In this document: piece by piece, positions 8,439 to 18,832 of the stretch
How the letters are laid out: each line of letters begins with the position of its first letter
Position numbering within the stretch: the stretch's first letter is position 1
Assembly: GCF_036541405.1 (NCBI RefSeq)
Contig: NZ_JAZHFS010000003.1
Location: 124,001 to 188,000 of the forward strand
DNA: 64,000 bases
Direction of reading: 5' to 3'
Source of the DNA: Clostridium_AD frigoriphilum
GTDB taxonomy: Bacteria > Bacillota > Clostridia > Clostridiales > Clostridiaceae
Translations under genes and position numbers: made by a program
Notes under the pieces: generated by a model
What the model was told of the DNA's origin: nothing
What the model saw: only the letters and a program-made list of their open reading frames with translations
The model's database searches: none

Positions 8439-10163
8439 ATGACTTATATAAAAAGATACGAAGAATGGGTAAATAATAAGTACTTTGATGAAGAGACACG
8501 AGAAGAATTAAAGTCCATAAAAAATGATAACAAGGAGATTGAAGATAGATTTTACATGGATTTAGAGTTTGGAACTGCAGGATTAAGAGGGAAGTTAGGT
8601 GCTGGACTTAATCGAATGAATATATATATTATTTCAAGAGCAACGCAAGGGCTTGCGGATTATATTAAGGAATATGGAAAAGAGTATATGGATAGAGGAG
8701 TAGCAATAGCTTACGACTGCAGGCATTATTCTGTTAAATTCGCAGCTACAGCAGCACAAGTATTAGCGGCAAATGGAATAAAAGCATATTTATTTGAAGA
8801 ATTAAGACCTACGCCAGAACTATCTTATGCAGTAAGAACGTTACATACAGCTGCTGGAATTGTTGTGACTGCTAGTCATAACCCTAAAGAATATAATGGA
8901 TACAAGGTATATTGGGAAGATGGTGCACAAATTTTATCATCTACTGCAAAGGGAATAACAGAAAAAATTAAGAGTATTACAGACTTTAGCACTATAAAAG
9001 TTATGGATATTGAGGAAGCAAAGAAAAAAGGATTAATAGTAATCCTTGGAAAAGCTATGGATGATGAGTACATGGAGAAAGTAAAGGGGCTAGCTATAAG
9101 AGACAATATAGATAAAGATATAAAAATTGTATACACGCCTCTAAATGGGACTGGAAACGTTCCTGTAAGAAGGGTTCTTAATGAGAGAGGATTTACTAAC
9201 ATAATAGTAGTACCAGAGCAAGAAAAACCAGATCCAGATTTTACAACTGTTGGGTATCCTAACCCAGAGGATGTAAAAGCCTTCAAATATGCAAGGGCGC
9301 TTGGAAAAAAAGAAGGGGCAGAATTGTTAATAGCTACTGACCCTGATTGTGATAGACTTGCTATAATGGTTAGAGATTCGCTTGGCGAATATGTTGCCTT
9401 TAATGGTAATCAAACAGGGGCTATACTCATAAAGTATGTTATAGAGGGAATGAAAGAAAAAGGCACACTTCCCAAAAATGCTGCTATAGTTAAATCCTTA
9501 GTAACAGGGGATCTAGGCAGGGCAATAGCTACCAAATATGGTGTAGAAACTTTTGAAGTACTTACCGGTTTCAAAAATATTTGCGGCAAAGTCAATGATT
9601 TTAAAAAGGACAATAGCTTTGAATTTATATTTGGATATGAGGAAAGTATCGGTTATGTCGCTGGAACTTTTGTTCGTGATAAAGATGCAGTTATAGCATC
9701 AATGCTTTTATGTGAAGCTGCGGCTTATTATAAATCAAAAGGCAAAACTTTATTAGATATATTAAATGAGATTTATGTTGAGTTTGGATATTATAGAGAA
9801 AATCTAATATCTTTAGTTTTAGAAGGTATAGAAGGACAAGAAAGAATTTCTAGAATGATGGTAGAGTACAGAAAAGATTATTTATTAACAATAGGTAGTT
9901 CAAAGCTTACAAAATTTATAGATTATGAAGCTGAGAAATCTTATGACATTTTGAATGGGACAGAAGAACCTAGTGGAATAGAAAAATCTAATGTACTTAA
10001 ATTCTATTTTGATGATGATAGCTGGTATGCAGTAAGACCTTCAGGTACAGAACCAAAAATTAAAATATATATGTACTCTAAAGGAAAAACTCTAAAAGCT
10101 GCAGAAGAGAAACTAGTAGAAATGGAAAAGGTTATAATAGCGAAACTTCAAAGTACAAAATAG
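8439..10163 (+). CDS. pgcA: Phosphoglucomutase/phosphomannomutase family (alpha-PGM)
   Basis: Interconverts hexose 6- and 1-phosphates, most likely glucose 6-phosphate and glucose 1-phosphate. That would feed GalU and RmlA of the polysaccharide locus downstream. The 574 residues show all four family signatures: the phosphoserine loop TASHNPKEYNGYK near 145, the metal loop DPDCDRLAI near 306, the sugar-binding GYEESIGY near 400, and the phosphate-binding RPSGTEPKIK near 530. The length fits the PgcA branch of Firmicutes. An AAAGGTG ribosome site precedes ATG 8439, and a TATAAT hexamer at 8394-8399 is a plausible -10. A terminator follows, so the gene is probably transcribed alone. Confidence 0.94.
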   Translation: MTYIKRYEEWVNNKYFDEETREELKSIKNDNKEIEDRFYMDLEFGTAGLRGKLGAGLNRMNIYIISRATQGLADYIKEYGKEYMDRGVAIAYDCRHYSVKFAATAAQVLAANGIKAYLFEELRPTPELSYAVRTLHTAAGIVVTASHNPKEYNGYKVYWEDGAQILSSTAKGITEKIKSITDFSTIKVMDIEEAKKKGLIVILGKAMDDEYMEKVKGLAIRDNIDKDIKIVYTPLNGTGNVPVRRVLNERGFTNIIVVPEQEKPDPDFTTVGYPNPEDVKAFKYARALGKKEGAELLIATDPDCDRLAIMVRDSLGEYVAFNGNQTGAILIKYVIEGMKEKGTLPKNAAIVKSLVTGDLGRAIATKYGVETFEVLTGFKNICGKVNDFKKDNSFEFIFGYEESIGYVAGTFVRDKDAVIASMLLCEAAAYYKSKGKTLLDILNEIYVEFGYYRENLISLVLEGIEGQERISRMMVEYRKDYLLTIGSSKLTKFIDYEAEKSYDILNGTEEPSGIEKSNVLKFYFDDDSWYAVRPSGTEPKIKIYMYSKGKTLKAAEEKLVEMEKVIIAKLQSTK

Positions 10164-10198
10164 AAACAAAAATAAATATAGATAAAATAATTTAATAG

Positions 10199-10250
10199 AA
10201 GGATTCATGTAATGCTTAATATATTCTAACGCACTACATGAATCCTTTTA
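10199..10250 (+). terminator. Intrinsic terminator after pgcA
   Basis: 13-bp arms at 10199-10211 and 10235-10247 around a 23-nt loop, followed by T-rich sequence. Confidence 0.75.
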
Positions 10251-10339
10251 TATGTATAAATTTATATAGAATGTATCGCGAGTAGAGCTTATCCAACGTA
10301 GTACAGCACAAAAACAAGTAAAGGATTACAAAAATGAAA

Positions 10340-10621
10340 CTAGAAGTCAATTAAATGTTTTGGATTAGTAGATACTATCTCTATAGCTTTTGTAATTGCA
10401 GTAGTAACATCGATTGTTTCCTGTTTGTTAATTTCAGATAAGGCACTTGTGTATAGTTCGCCCTTTTCGGAAACGGTATATTTTGCAGCCAAAGAGTTTA
10501 GTGCTAAGGCCTTAATATCTAATTTGCACTTTTCACATTTGCAAATATCAGTATATTTTTCTAATATTTTTTCTAATAGATTGTTTACTTCAACTTCAGA
10601 AAAATTTTTTAAATGATACAT
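10340..10621 (-). CDS. ComFB-family protein
   Basis: A small protein of 93 residues matching the late-competence ComFB family: a KCEKCKLDIKALALNSLAAKY block (four-residue Cys spacing, then the DIxALALN core) at about 28-50. ComFB-type proteins have been described as receptors for cyclic dinucleotides, so this may be a c-di-GMP or c-di-AMP effector, but the ligand here is an inference. The start is set at ATG 10621, because AGGAGGT lies 6 nt upstream; the 15 residues that can be read further upstream lack a ribosome site. No competence genes are adjacent. Confidence 0.85.
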   Translation of the reverse strand: MYHLKNFSEVEVNNLLEKILEKYTDICKCEKCKLDIKALALNSLAAKYTVSEKGELYTSALSEINKQETIDVTTAITKAIEIVSTNPKHLIDF

Positions 10622-10940
10622 CGTATACCTCCTTTTAGTCCTTTTGTAAAAAATATAATACAGCAATTATAGCATGCATAATAATAGTTTACATGAAAAT
10701 TTATGTATTCATCTTAGCCACTTAATACATTGTATGCAATAATCATATATAAATGAATTTTAATGTAATTATTCTATCGAGGGGTGTTTAAAATGTCGTG
10801 AACAAAAACTGCTGTTAGTCATTAAGAGAAATCATACATGGTATAATATATATAAAAGATATACTAAAATAAATAACAAGTAAGTATGTTAGCTTGTTTA
10901 CAGAATTCGTATAAAATATAAAAGGAAGGGATGTGTTTTT
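10622..10940 (+). promoter_or_regulatory. Intergenic region with addB promoter
   Basis: A divergent gap of about 320 bp. The best plus-strand promoter is an extended -10, TGGTATAAT, at 10839-10847, about 95 bp before addB; its -35 is weak. AGGAGGT of comFB lies at the left edge. Nothing else is recognised. Confidence 0.6.
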
Positions 10941-13900
10941 GTGAGTTTGAGATTTATCTATGGAGGAGCTGGAAAAGGTAAAAGTACTTTCTGTTTAGAT
11001 GATATAAAGCGCAGGCAAAAGGAAGAAACTGAAAAACCACTAGTACTTTTGGTGCCAGAACAATTCTCTTTTCAAGCTGAAAAAAATCTTATAAAAGTAG
11101 TTGGATCCACAGGAATAAAAAATGTCCAAGTACTTAGTTTTAATAGATTAGCATACAAAGTATTTAGCGAAGTTGGTGGCATAACCCTTAAACCTATGGA
11201 TACATCAGGAAAGGCAATGCTTATTCATAGTATACTTCAAAAGAATGGAGAAGAATTTAAAGTATTTAAAGGATCAGCAAGGCAAAGGGGATTTGTAGAT
11301 AATGTAGCTAGCGTTATCACTGAGTTTAAAAAATATGGAATTTCGATTGCTGACCTAAATAAGGTAAAAGAAGATTTAAGCGAGAATCCATTACTTATAG
11401 ATAAGATAATAGATTTATCTCTTATATATGGAGAGTTTGATAATATTTTAAACATAAATTATGTGGATCCTGATGATGATTTGACTCGATTATGCATCCG
11501 CCTTGATGAATGTAGCATTTTTGATGGAGCAGAGTTCTGGCTTGATGAGTTTACAGGCTTTACACCACAGCAATATGGAGTATTAGAAAAGTTATATAAA
11601 AAGGCTAAAAGAATAAATATAACATTGCCCTTAAAAAGCTCAGAGCATTCAAAATTTATGGAGCCCTCTGATGCATTTTATTCTATAAAGTTTACAGAAG
11701 ATAATCTTTTAAGTTTAGCTAAGGAGAATGGGACAAGCATAGAAGCACCTATAGAACTACAAGGCAATAAAGAATGTAAATTTAAAGATAATGTCGAGCT
11801 TTTATTTCTTGAGAAGAATTATTTTACATTTCCTTATACACCATTAGTTAAGAAGTGTGAAAATATAAAGATATTTAAAGCTCTTAATGGTTACAGTGAA
11901 GTAGAATATGTAGCAAGAGATATCTTAAGAATATGTAGAGATGAGAATATAAGATTTAACAAAATAGCAGTGGTTACTAGAGATTTGCCAACCTATGAGA
12001 AATTAATTGGAGCGATATTTACGGAATACAATATTCCTTTATTTATAGATAAGAAAAAAGATATAACAAGTAACCCTTTAATAGTGTTAATAACCGGAGT
12101 TGTTGAGATTTTCACTAAAAACTTTAGTTATGAGGCAATGTTTAGGTATCTTAAAACAGGTCTTTTAGATATAGAAAAGCAGCATATAGATATATTAGAA
12201 AACTTTATTATCGCAACTGGTATAAAGGGTAAAAGAAAATGGACAGAAATCGATTTGTGGCAGGAAAAAATAGATTATTATTTTAGAGATTATTATAACA
12301 ATGACAAGGCAAGTGAGGAAGAAACTGAAAAAGTTGAGTCTACAATTAAAATATTAAATGAAACAAGGGACAAAATAATCATTCCATTATTACAATTTAA
12401 GGAGAAATTAAAAGGGGTCGGGACCGTCACAAAAATATGTACAACTCTATTTGAATTCCTAGAGTCTATAAATGTATATAAGACATTAGAGAAATGGATA
12501 GAAAGTTTTAAAACAGAAGGTGATCAGGAGCTTGTTACTGAGTACAGTAAAATATGGAATCTAGTTATGGAGTTATTAGATCAGATGGTGGAGGTTATTG
12601 GCAAAGAAACTTTATCCCTTGAGGATTTTGTAAAAGTTCTATCCATGGGCTTTAGCAAACATCAAATGGGGCTTATTCCACCAGCACTTGATGGAGTAAC
12701 GATTAGCAGTGTTGAGCGTATAAAAAGCCATGATATAAAAGCGTTATACATTATAGGGGTAAATGATGGAGTATTCCCAAAGGCAAGTAAGGAAGAGGGA
12801 ATATTTACAGATAGCGACAGAATGATTTTAAAAGAAAAAGGTGTAGAGCTGGCGAGCGATACAAAAACGGAGGTATTTAATGAGCAGTACCTAATCTACG
12901 CCACTATAACTATCCCAAGTAAATATTTAAATATAACTTATCCTATAGCAGATTATGAGGGTAAAACTTTAAGGGCCTCTATTATAATAACAAGATTTAA
13001 AGCCTTATTTAAAAATCTAATAGAGGAAAGTAATATAACACTTAGCAATGATGCCTCTCATAATAAGGAAAAAATAAGTAATGTACATGAAGCACTTGAT
13101 AGACATATGTTACGCGATTTTTATCAGGTATGTGCTAAAGTGCCAACATTTAATGATTTAATATTTGCGCTTAGAAGATATTTAGAAGAAGGAAATATAT
13201 CACCACTTTGGAGAGCGGTTTATAAATGGTATCAAAAGGATCCATTATGGAGAGAAAAAAGTAACACCATCTTTCAAGGATTTGACTATAAAAATGAAGT
13301 AAAAATGCTTGAGAAAGAAAAAGTAAAACAACTTTATGGAGAAAAAAATTACTTTAGTGTATCTAGAATAGAAAAATATGAAGAATGTCCTTTTGCATAT
13401 TTTGTTCAATACGGATTAAAGGCAAAAGAGAGAAAAACTTTTATATTTTCATCCCCAGACCTAGGTAGTTTTATGCACAGTGTGCTTGATGATTTTTCAA
13501 AACTTGTGGATAAAAGTGAAATGAAATGGGCAGATCTTGATAGGGGTTGGTGTGAGAAAAATATAGGAAGCATTGTAGAGAAAGAAGCGGATGCGGGTAC
13601 TAGTGGGTATATATTAAACAGCACCCCAAGATATAAGTACTTTACAGAGCGTTTGAAGAGAGTTTTAAAAAAGACTATATACGTGATAGTTGAGCAGATG
13701 AAAAATAGTGGCTTTGAACCTTTTGGTTACGAAGTGTCCTTTGGCAATAATGAGGGAGATTATCCACCAATACAAGTAGAATTATCAACAGGTGAAATAG
13801 TAAATTTAGTTGGTAGAATTGATAGAGTGGATAAGCTAATAAATGAGGGAGAGGAATTTTACAGGATAATAGATTATAAATCTGGAAATAAGGACTTTAA

Positions 13901-14576
13901 ATTATCTGATGTATATTATGGACTTCAAATACAGTTACTTACCTATTTAGATGCTATGCTTAGAAATGAGAAAGCTTTATCTAAAGAAAGTGCTATATCA
14001 AATGAAAGCGTGGATGAACCAATTTTCCCAGCAGGTATACTATATTTCAAAATAGATGACCCAGTTATAAAGGCTAAAAATAATTTAGATGAAGAAGAAT
14101 TAGAGAAAGCTATAATGAAAGCATTAAAAATGAAGGGGTTACTACTAGCAGATACTAAGATAATTAGGGAGATGGATAGAAATATAGAAGGTGCATCCCT
14201 AGTTGTTCCAGCATCTATTAAGAAAAATGGAGAATTAGGCTCAAGATCATCGGTTGCAACTAAGGAGCAGTTTGATATGCTGCTTAATCATGTAAAAGAG
14301 AATCTTATAAAAACTTGTGAGGGAATGCTTTCTGGAGAAATAGACATAAAACCATATAAGAAAAAGGATATTACCCCATGTAGTTATTGTGAATATACGG
14401 CTATTTGCCAATTTGACCCTACATTAAAAGAAAATACTTATAAGATAATAAAAGATAAGAAGGACAAGGAAATATGGGAACTCTTATCAAATGAAGCAAG
14501 CGAAGCAATTGGAACAAACGAAAATCAGGAAGACATAAAAGAAAGTGGGGTGGAAAATTATAATGATAAAAAATGA
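10941..14576 (+). CDS. addB: ATP-dependent helicase/nuclease subunit B (AddB)
   Basis: One subunit of the AddAB complex that resects double-strand breaks for recombination. It carries a P-loop GGAGKGKST at about residues 8-16, the helicase-like core, and a C-terminal RecB-family nuclease domain with IIDYKSG near residue 980. The four cysteines of the iron-sulfur staple are visible: one in YEECPFAYF near residue 817 and three in CSYCEYTAIC near residue 1150. The length of 1211 residues is typical. GTG 10941 is used as start with AAGGAAGGG upstream. The gene overlaps addA by 14 bp, so the subunits are translationally coupled. Confidence 0.96.
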   Translation: MSLRFIYGGAGKGKSTFCLDDIKRRQKEETEKPLVLLVPEQFSFQAEKNLIKVVGSTGIKNVQVLSFNRLAYKVFSEVGGITLKPMDTSGKAMLIHSILQKNGEEFKVFKGSARQRGFVDNVASVITEFKKYGISIADLNKVKEDLSENPLLIDKIIDLSLIYGEFDNILNINYVDPDDDLTRLCIRLDECSIFDGAEFWLDEFTGFTPQQYGVLEKLYKKAKRINITLPLKSSEHSKFMEPSDAFYSIKFTEDNLLSLAKENGTSIEAPIELQGNKECKFKDNVELLFLEKNYFTFPYTPLVKKCENIKIFKALNGYSEVEYVARDILRICRDENIRFNKIAVVTRDLPTYEKLIGAIFTEYNIPLFIDKKKDITSNPLIVLITGVVEIFTKNFSYEAMFRYLKTGLLDIEKQHIDILENFIIATGIKGKRKWTEIDLWQEKIDYYFRDYYNNDKASEEETEKVESTIKILNETRDKIIIPLLQFKEKLKGVGTVTKICTTLFEFLESINVYKTLEKWIESFKTEGDQELVTEYSKIWNLVMELLDQMVEVIGKETLSLEDFVKVLSMGFSKHQMGLIPPALDGVTISSVERIKSHDIKALYIIGVNDGVFPKASKEEGIFTDSDRMILKEKGVELASDTKTEVFNEQYLIYATITIPSKYLNITYPIADYEGKTLRASIIITRFKALFKNLIEESNITLSNDASHNKEKISNVHEALDRHMLRDFYQVCAKVPTFNDLIFALRRYLEEGNISPLWRAVYKWYQKDPLWREKSNTIFQGFDYKNEVKMLEKEKVKQLYGEKNYFSVSRIEKYEECPFAYFVQYGLKAKERKTFIFSSPDLGSFMHSVLDDFSKLVDKSEMKWADLDRGWCEKNIGSIVEKEADAGTSGYILNSTPRYKYFTERLKRVLKKTIYVIVEQMKNSGFEPFGYEVSFGNNEGDYPPIQVELSTGEIVNLVGRIDRVDKLINEGEEFYRIIDYKSGNKDFKLSDVYYGLQIQLLTYLDAMLRNEKALSKESAISNESVDEPIFPAGILYFKIDDPVIKAKNNLDEEELEKAIMKALKMKGLLLADTKIIREMDRNIEGASLVVPASIKKNGELGSRSSVATKEQFDMLLNHVKENLIKTCEGMLSGEIDIKPYKKKDITPCSYCEYTAICQFDPTLKENTYKIIKDKKDKEIWELLSNEASEAIGTNENQEDIKESGVENYNDKK

Positions 14577-17500
14577 GAATGAAATTAATGAAGTGAAATC
14601 AGATGTGACTTGGACAGATGATCAGAAAAAAGCTATTTTAACAAGGGATTGCAATATCCTAGTAGCTGCAGCTGCAGGTTCAGGTAAAACGGCAGTACTA
14701 GTTGAGAGAATAATAAAAATAGTAACAGATGAGGACAGGCCTACAGATATAGATAAGCTTTTAGTAGTTACATTTACAAACGCTGCTGCATCCGAAATGA
14801 GGGAGAGAATAGCTGCGGCGATTTCGAAGGAACTTCATAATAATCCACAAAGTAAGTTACTTCAAAGGCAATTAACATTATTAAACAAATCTAGCATTAC
14901 AACTATTCACTCATTTTGTCTTGAGGTTATTCGTAATAATTTTCATGTGGTAGATTTAGACCCTAATTTTAGAATAGCAGATGGAACAGAAGCAGTGCTT
15001 CTTAAGCAAGAAGCTTTAGAGGAATTATTTGAAGATAGGTATATAGCAATTGAGGATGAAAACAGGGCGGAAGATGAAGATAAGAGCTACGAGGAAAATA
15101 GTTCTTTGGACGTGCAGGTAACCCCTAGATTTCCAAATCTAGAATCTAATAGTTTCTTAAACCTGGTTGAAGCCTATAGTAATAATAAAGAGGATTTAGG
15201 TCTTCAAGGAATAGTTCTAAGCCTTTATAATTTTGCTATGAGTTCAACGGATCCAAATAAATGGCTAATAGATTCAGCTGAGAATTTTAACATTAAAGAT
15301 GGAGCAAGCTTTAGCGATACCCCTTGGGCAAAAGTTTTAATGGATGATACTAAAATAGAATTACTAGGAATAGAAAAAGTAATGGTCAAAGCATTAAAAA
15401 ATGTAGAAGCCAATGAGGCTATAATTTTATATAATGATGTATTTAAGTCGGATTTAGCTCTAATTGCGGATCTTTTAAGTGCAGCGAATAACTGTTTTGA
15501 AAATTTGGCAGCAACTTTTGAAGAGCTAAGTTTTGCAAAACTTCCTAGTATAAAGGCATGCAAGGACAAGGAAAAACAAAAGGCTGTTCAAGAGATAAGA
15601 AATAAGGTAAAAAAACAATTACAAGAACTGCAAAAGCAAGTAATGAATGCAAATTCAGAAGCTTCTTTAGAAGATATAAAAGAATTATATCCACTTATGA
15701 TGGAATTGTCTCAACTTGTTATAGATTTACAAGAAAAGTATAGGGAAAAGAAAAAGGAACGGTCAATTATTGATTTTAACGATTTTGAGCATTATTGCCT
15801 AGATATATTAATGAAAAAAGATGAGGATGGGGAAGCGGTTTTAGGCTATGATGGAAAATCAGAACCTTCCTCTGTAGCAATAGGGCTAAGGAATAAATAC
15901 GAAGAAATTTTGATAGATGAATATCAAGACAGCAACATGGTGCAGGAAACTTTACTTAATATAATTTCGAGAGAAAAAATTGGATCTCCAAATGTATTTA
16001 TGGTGGGAGACGTAAAACAAAGTATATATAGATTTCGTCAGGCAAGACCAGAGCTTTTTTTAGCCAAGTATAATAGCTATTCTAAAGATGAAGGTGCTAA
16101 AACAAGAAAAATAACTTTATACAAAAACTTCAGAAGTCGAGGAACGGTTATAAACGCTGTGAATTATATCTTTAAACAAATAATGTGTAAAAACATTGGA
16201 GACCTTGATTATACAGATGAAGAAGCATTAAACCTAGGAGCTCACTTTGATGAATTAGTTGGGCCAGGAGTAGTAGGCGGACCTGTGGAACTACACATAA
16301 TCGAAAAAGAAATTAAGGACCCAGAAAATGACGAAAATGAAGAGGAAAGTGGGGGACAGGTAAACACAATTGAAGATGATGGTGGTAAAAGTGAGGGACA
16401 GGTAAGCACAAATGAGGATGAAACTCCAACGAACATTGAACTTGAAGCAAGAATTGTGGCAAAAAGAATAAAAGAATTAATGTCACATATCGATGATCAA
16501 GGGAATGAAACCGAAGCTTTTAAAGTCTATGATAAAAATATTAAAGAATATAGGAATGTTGACTATAAGGACATTGTAATATTACTTCGTGCAACCTCAG
16601 CTTGGGCACCATCTTTCTTAGAACAATTGAAGCTTGAGAATATACCGGTTTATGCGGATACAGGTACAGGCTATTTTAGCACTGTAGAAATACAAATAAT
16701 TATGAGTCTTCTTCAAATTATAGATAACCCAAGGCAGGATATACCAATGCTTGCAGTACTGCGTTCCCCAATAGGAGGGTTTACCTCAGAGGAACTAGTT
16801 GATATAAGAATAGGACAAAGAGAAGTAAGCTTTTACGAGGCAATGGTAAATTTCGTAGGCTCTAAAGAGGAAAATTCCGTGGATAACATTTTGGATTCTG
16901 AGAATAAAGATGCACTATATGAGGATAAAGAAGACCAATCTGGGGATAAAAAATTAGAGCCTGGGGATAAAAATTGCGATATAGAGGATAAACAGCTAGA
17001 TTCTGTAGATAAAAAACTTAAAAGATTCCTAAAGAAATTAAATCACTTTAGAGAAATCTGCACATACATGCCTATCGATGAGTTCATATGGTATTTATAC
17101 ACGGACACAGGTTATTACGGTTATATAGGAGCCATGCCAGGAGGCCCTCAAAGACAAGCAAATTTAAAAGTGCTTTTCCAAAGGGCAAGGCAATATGAAG
17201 AGACAAGCTATAAGGGACTATTTAATTTTATAAACTTTATAAATAAGCTAAAAGTAAGCAGTGGTGACATGGGTAGCGCTAAAACCTTAGGCGAGAATGA
17301 GAACGTAGTCAGAATAATGAGCATTCATAAAAGTAAAGGACTAGAATTTCCTGTAGTATTTCTAAGTGGAATGGGGAAAAACTTTAATTTAATGGATATA
17401 AATAAGAGTATATTATTTCATTATGAATTAGGCTATGGACCAGATTATGTGGATCCAATTAGAAGAATTTCATATCCTACAGTGCTAAAGCAAGCACTAA

Positions 17501-18711
17501 AAAAGACAATAAAAATAGAAAGTTTAGCCGAGGAAATGAGGGTATTATATGTAGCCTTAACAAGGGCAAAGGAAAAACTAATAATAACTGGTTCAATTAG
17601 AAATATAGATAAAAATTTATCTAGAATGAGTTCAAGCTTAGATGAGAGCAGTGAAAAGTTAGGGGAATATGAAATATTAAAAGGAAAAAGCTATTTAGAT
17701 TGGATAATACCTGCAGTAATTAGGCATGTTGATGGAAACCCTCTCCGCGCGCGTATACAAATAGAGGATGAAAATTTGCATCTTCTAAGTGATCCTTCAA
17801 GCTTTACTGTGCGCTTTTGGAATAGAGAACACATAAAGAAAGACGAGCAAAATGAGGAAGAAAATCTTGTTAGTGCAGAGGAAAGGCTTAGTCTTCTTAA
17901 AGGAAAATCTATATATGATAAGGTATTAGATGATAAATTATCGCAGGAAGAATTATTATCACAAAAGGTATCCGAAGAGAAATTAATGGAAGAGATAGAA
18001 AAGAGATTAGGCTTTGTTTATAAATACGAGAAATCTACAAAAATGCCTACAGTACTCACGGTAACAGAGCTGAAAAGAAAGTTCAACGTTGAGTTAACAG
18101 AATCAGATTCTGGCAATATGTATGCACCAAGACTTATAAATAAACCGAAATTCCTAGAAGAAGTAAAGGGGTTATCCCCAGCTGAGAAAGGAACTGCAAT
18201 GCATTCAGTACTTCAAAGATTAGACCTAACTAAAGTGACAACATCAAGTGAAATAGAAGCACAAGTTCAGATTCTTGTAGAAAAAGCATTAATATCTAAA
18301 GAAGAGGGCAAGGCTGTCCGTATAGATAAATTAGGAAAGCTATTTAAAACTTTACTTGGTCAAAGAATGATAAAAGCATATAGCCTAAATCTCTTGAAAA
18401 GAGAGGTTCCATTCCATATGGAAATTAGTAGTACGGATATAGATAAAAGTCTTCCTGTAGAAATATATGGGGATGAACAAATAATGCTTCAAGGGATAAT
18501 AGATTGCTATTTTGAGGAAAATGGACAGGTAATACTCGTGGATTATAAAACAGACTTCGTGAAAAATGGGGATGTAAACTCACTAATTGACAAATATAAG
18601 TCTCAGCTCGATTATTACGCAAAAGCACTTGAAGTTACATTAAGAGTAAATGTTAAAGAGAGATACCTATACTCGTTTAGCACGGATGAGGCTGTAGAAG
18701 TAAAACAATAA
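14563..18711 (+). CDS. addA: ATP-dependent helicase/nuclease subunit A (AddA)
   Basis: UvrD-like helicase and nuclease partner of AddB. It has Walker A AAAAGSGKT near residue 35, Walker B LIDEYQDSN near 450, motif QSIYRFRQARPELF, and a C-terminal RecB nuclease motif VDYKTD near 1325. At 1382 residues it is longer than the usual roughly 1240. The extra length includes two acidic low-complexity inserts: a 42-bp tandem duplication at about 16348-16431 and five 7-residue repeats at 16918-17022 (units such as SGDKKLE, PGDKNCD, IEDKQLD). ATG 14563 is chosen over GTG 14545. The helicase and nuclease residues are intact, so the inserts are probably surface loops. Confidence 0.96.
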   Translation: MIKNENEINEVKSDVTWTDDQKKAILTRDCNILVAAAAGSGKTAVLVERIIKIVTDEDRPTDIDKLLVVTFTNAAASEMRERIAAAISKELHNNPQSKLLQRQLTLLNKSSITTIHSFCLEVIRNNFHVVDLDPNFRIADGTEAVLLKQEALEELFEDRYIAIEDENRAEDEDKSYEENSSLDVQVTPRFPNLESNSFLNLVEAYSNNKEDLGLQGIVLSLYNFAMSSTDPNKWLIDSAENFNIKDGASFSDTPWAKVLMDDTKIELLGIEKVMVKALKNVEANEAIILYNDVFKSDLALIADLLSAANNCFENLAATFEELSFAKLPSIKACKDKEKQKAVQEIRNKVKKQLQELQKQVMNANSEASLEDIKELYPLMMELSQLVIDLQEKYREKKKERSIIDFNDFEHYCLDILMKKDEDGEAVLGYDGKSEPSSVAIGLRNKYEEILIDEYQDSNMVQETLLNIISREKIGSPNVFMVGDVKQSIYRFRQARPELFLAKYNSYSKDEGAKTRKITLYKNFRSRGTVINAVNYIFKQIMCKNIGDLDYTDEEALNLGAHFDELVGPGVVGGPVELHIIEKEIKDPENDENEEESGGQVNTIEDDGGKSEGQVSTNEDETPTNIELEARIVAKRIKELMSHIDDQGNETEAFKVYDKNIKEYRNVDYKDIVILLRATSAWAPSFLEQLKLENIPVYADTGTGYFSTVEIQIIMSLLQIIDNPRQDIPMLAVLRSPIGGFTSEELVDIRIGQREVSFYEAMVNFVGSKEENSVDNILDSENKDALYEDKEDQSGDKKLEPGDKNCDIEDKQLDSVDKKLKRFLKKLNHFREICTYMPIDEFIWYLYTDTGYYGYIGAMPGGPQRQANLKVLFQRARQYEETSYKGLFNFINFINKLKVSSGDMGSAKTLGENENVVRIMSIHKSKGLEFPVVFLSGMGKNFNLMDINKSILFHYELGYGPDYVDPIRRISYPTVLKQALKKTIKIESLAEEMRVLYVALTRAKEKLIITGSIRNIDKNLSRMSSSLDESSEKLGEYEILKGKSYLDWIIPAVIRHVDGNPLRARIQIEDENLHLLSDPSSFTVRFWNREHIKKDEQNEEENLVSAEERLSLLKGKSIYDKVLDDKLSQEELLSQKVSEEKLMEEIEKRLGFVYKYEKSTKMPTVLTVTELKRKFNVELTESDSGNMYAPRLINKPKFLEEVKGLSPAEKGTAMHSVLQRLDLTKVTTSSEIEAQVQILVEKALISKEEGKAVRIDKLGKLFKTLLGQRMIKAYSLNLLKREVPFHMEISSTDIDKSLPVEIYGDEQIMLQGIIDCYFEENGQVILVDYKTDFVKNGDVNSLIDKYKSQLDYYAKALEVTLRVNVKERYLYSFSTDEAVEVKQ

Positions 18712-18726
18712 CCTTTAAATGTGGAA

Positions 18727-18789
18727 TAGTTGTTAACCGTCCCCTGCATTTAATCGTTAAATAAATGTTGGATAGTTGTTAACCGTCCC
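18727..18789 (-). repeat. Two REP-like motifs between addA and sbcD
   Basis: GTTGTTAACCGTCCC occurs at 18729-18743 and again at 18775-18789, 46 bp apart, each preceded by ATGTxGxATA-like text. It is the same motif that flanks the transposase at 7.3-8.2 kb. This looks like a non-autonomous pair deposited between two repair operons. Confidence 0.75.
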
Positions 18790-18832
18790 TCACATTAACC
18801 AACATTAACACCTAAAGAAAGGAGTGATAAAT

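Noticed and set aside
10425..10616. 63-codon frame antisense to the ComFB gene
   Set aside because: It lies wholly opposite a recognised family protein and has no start signal.
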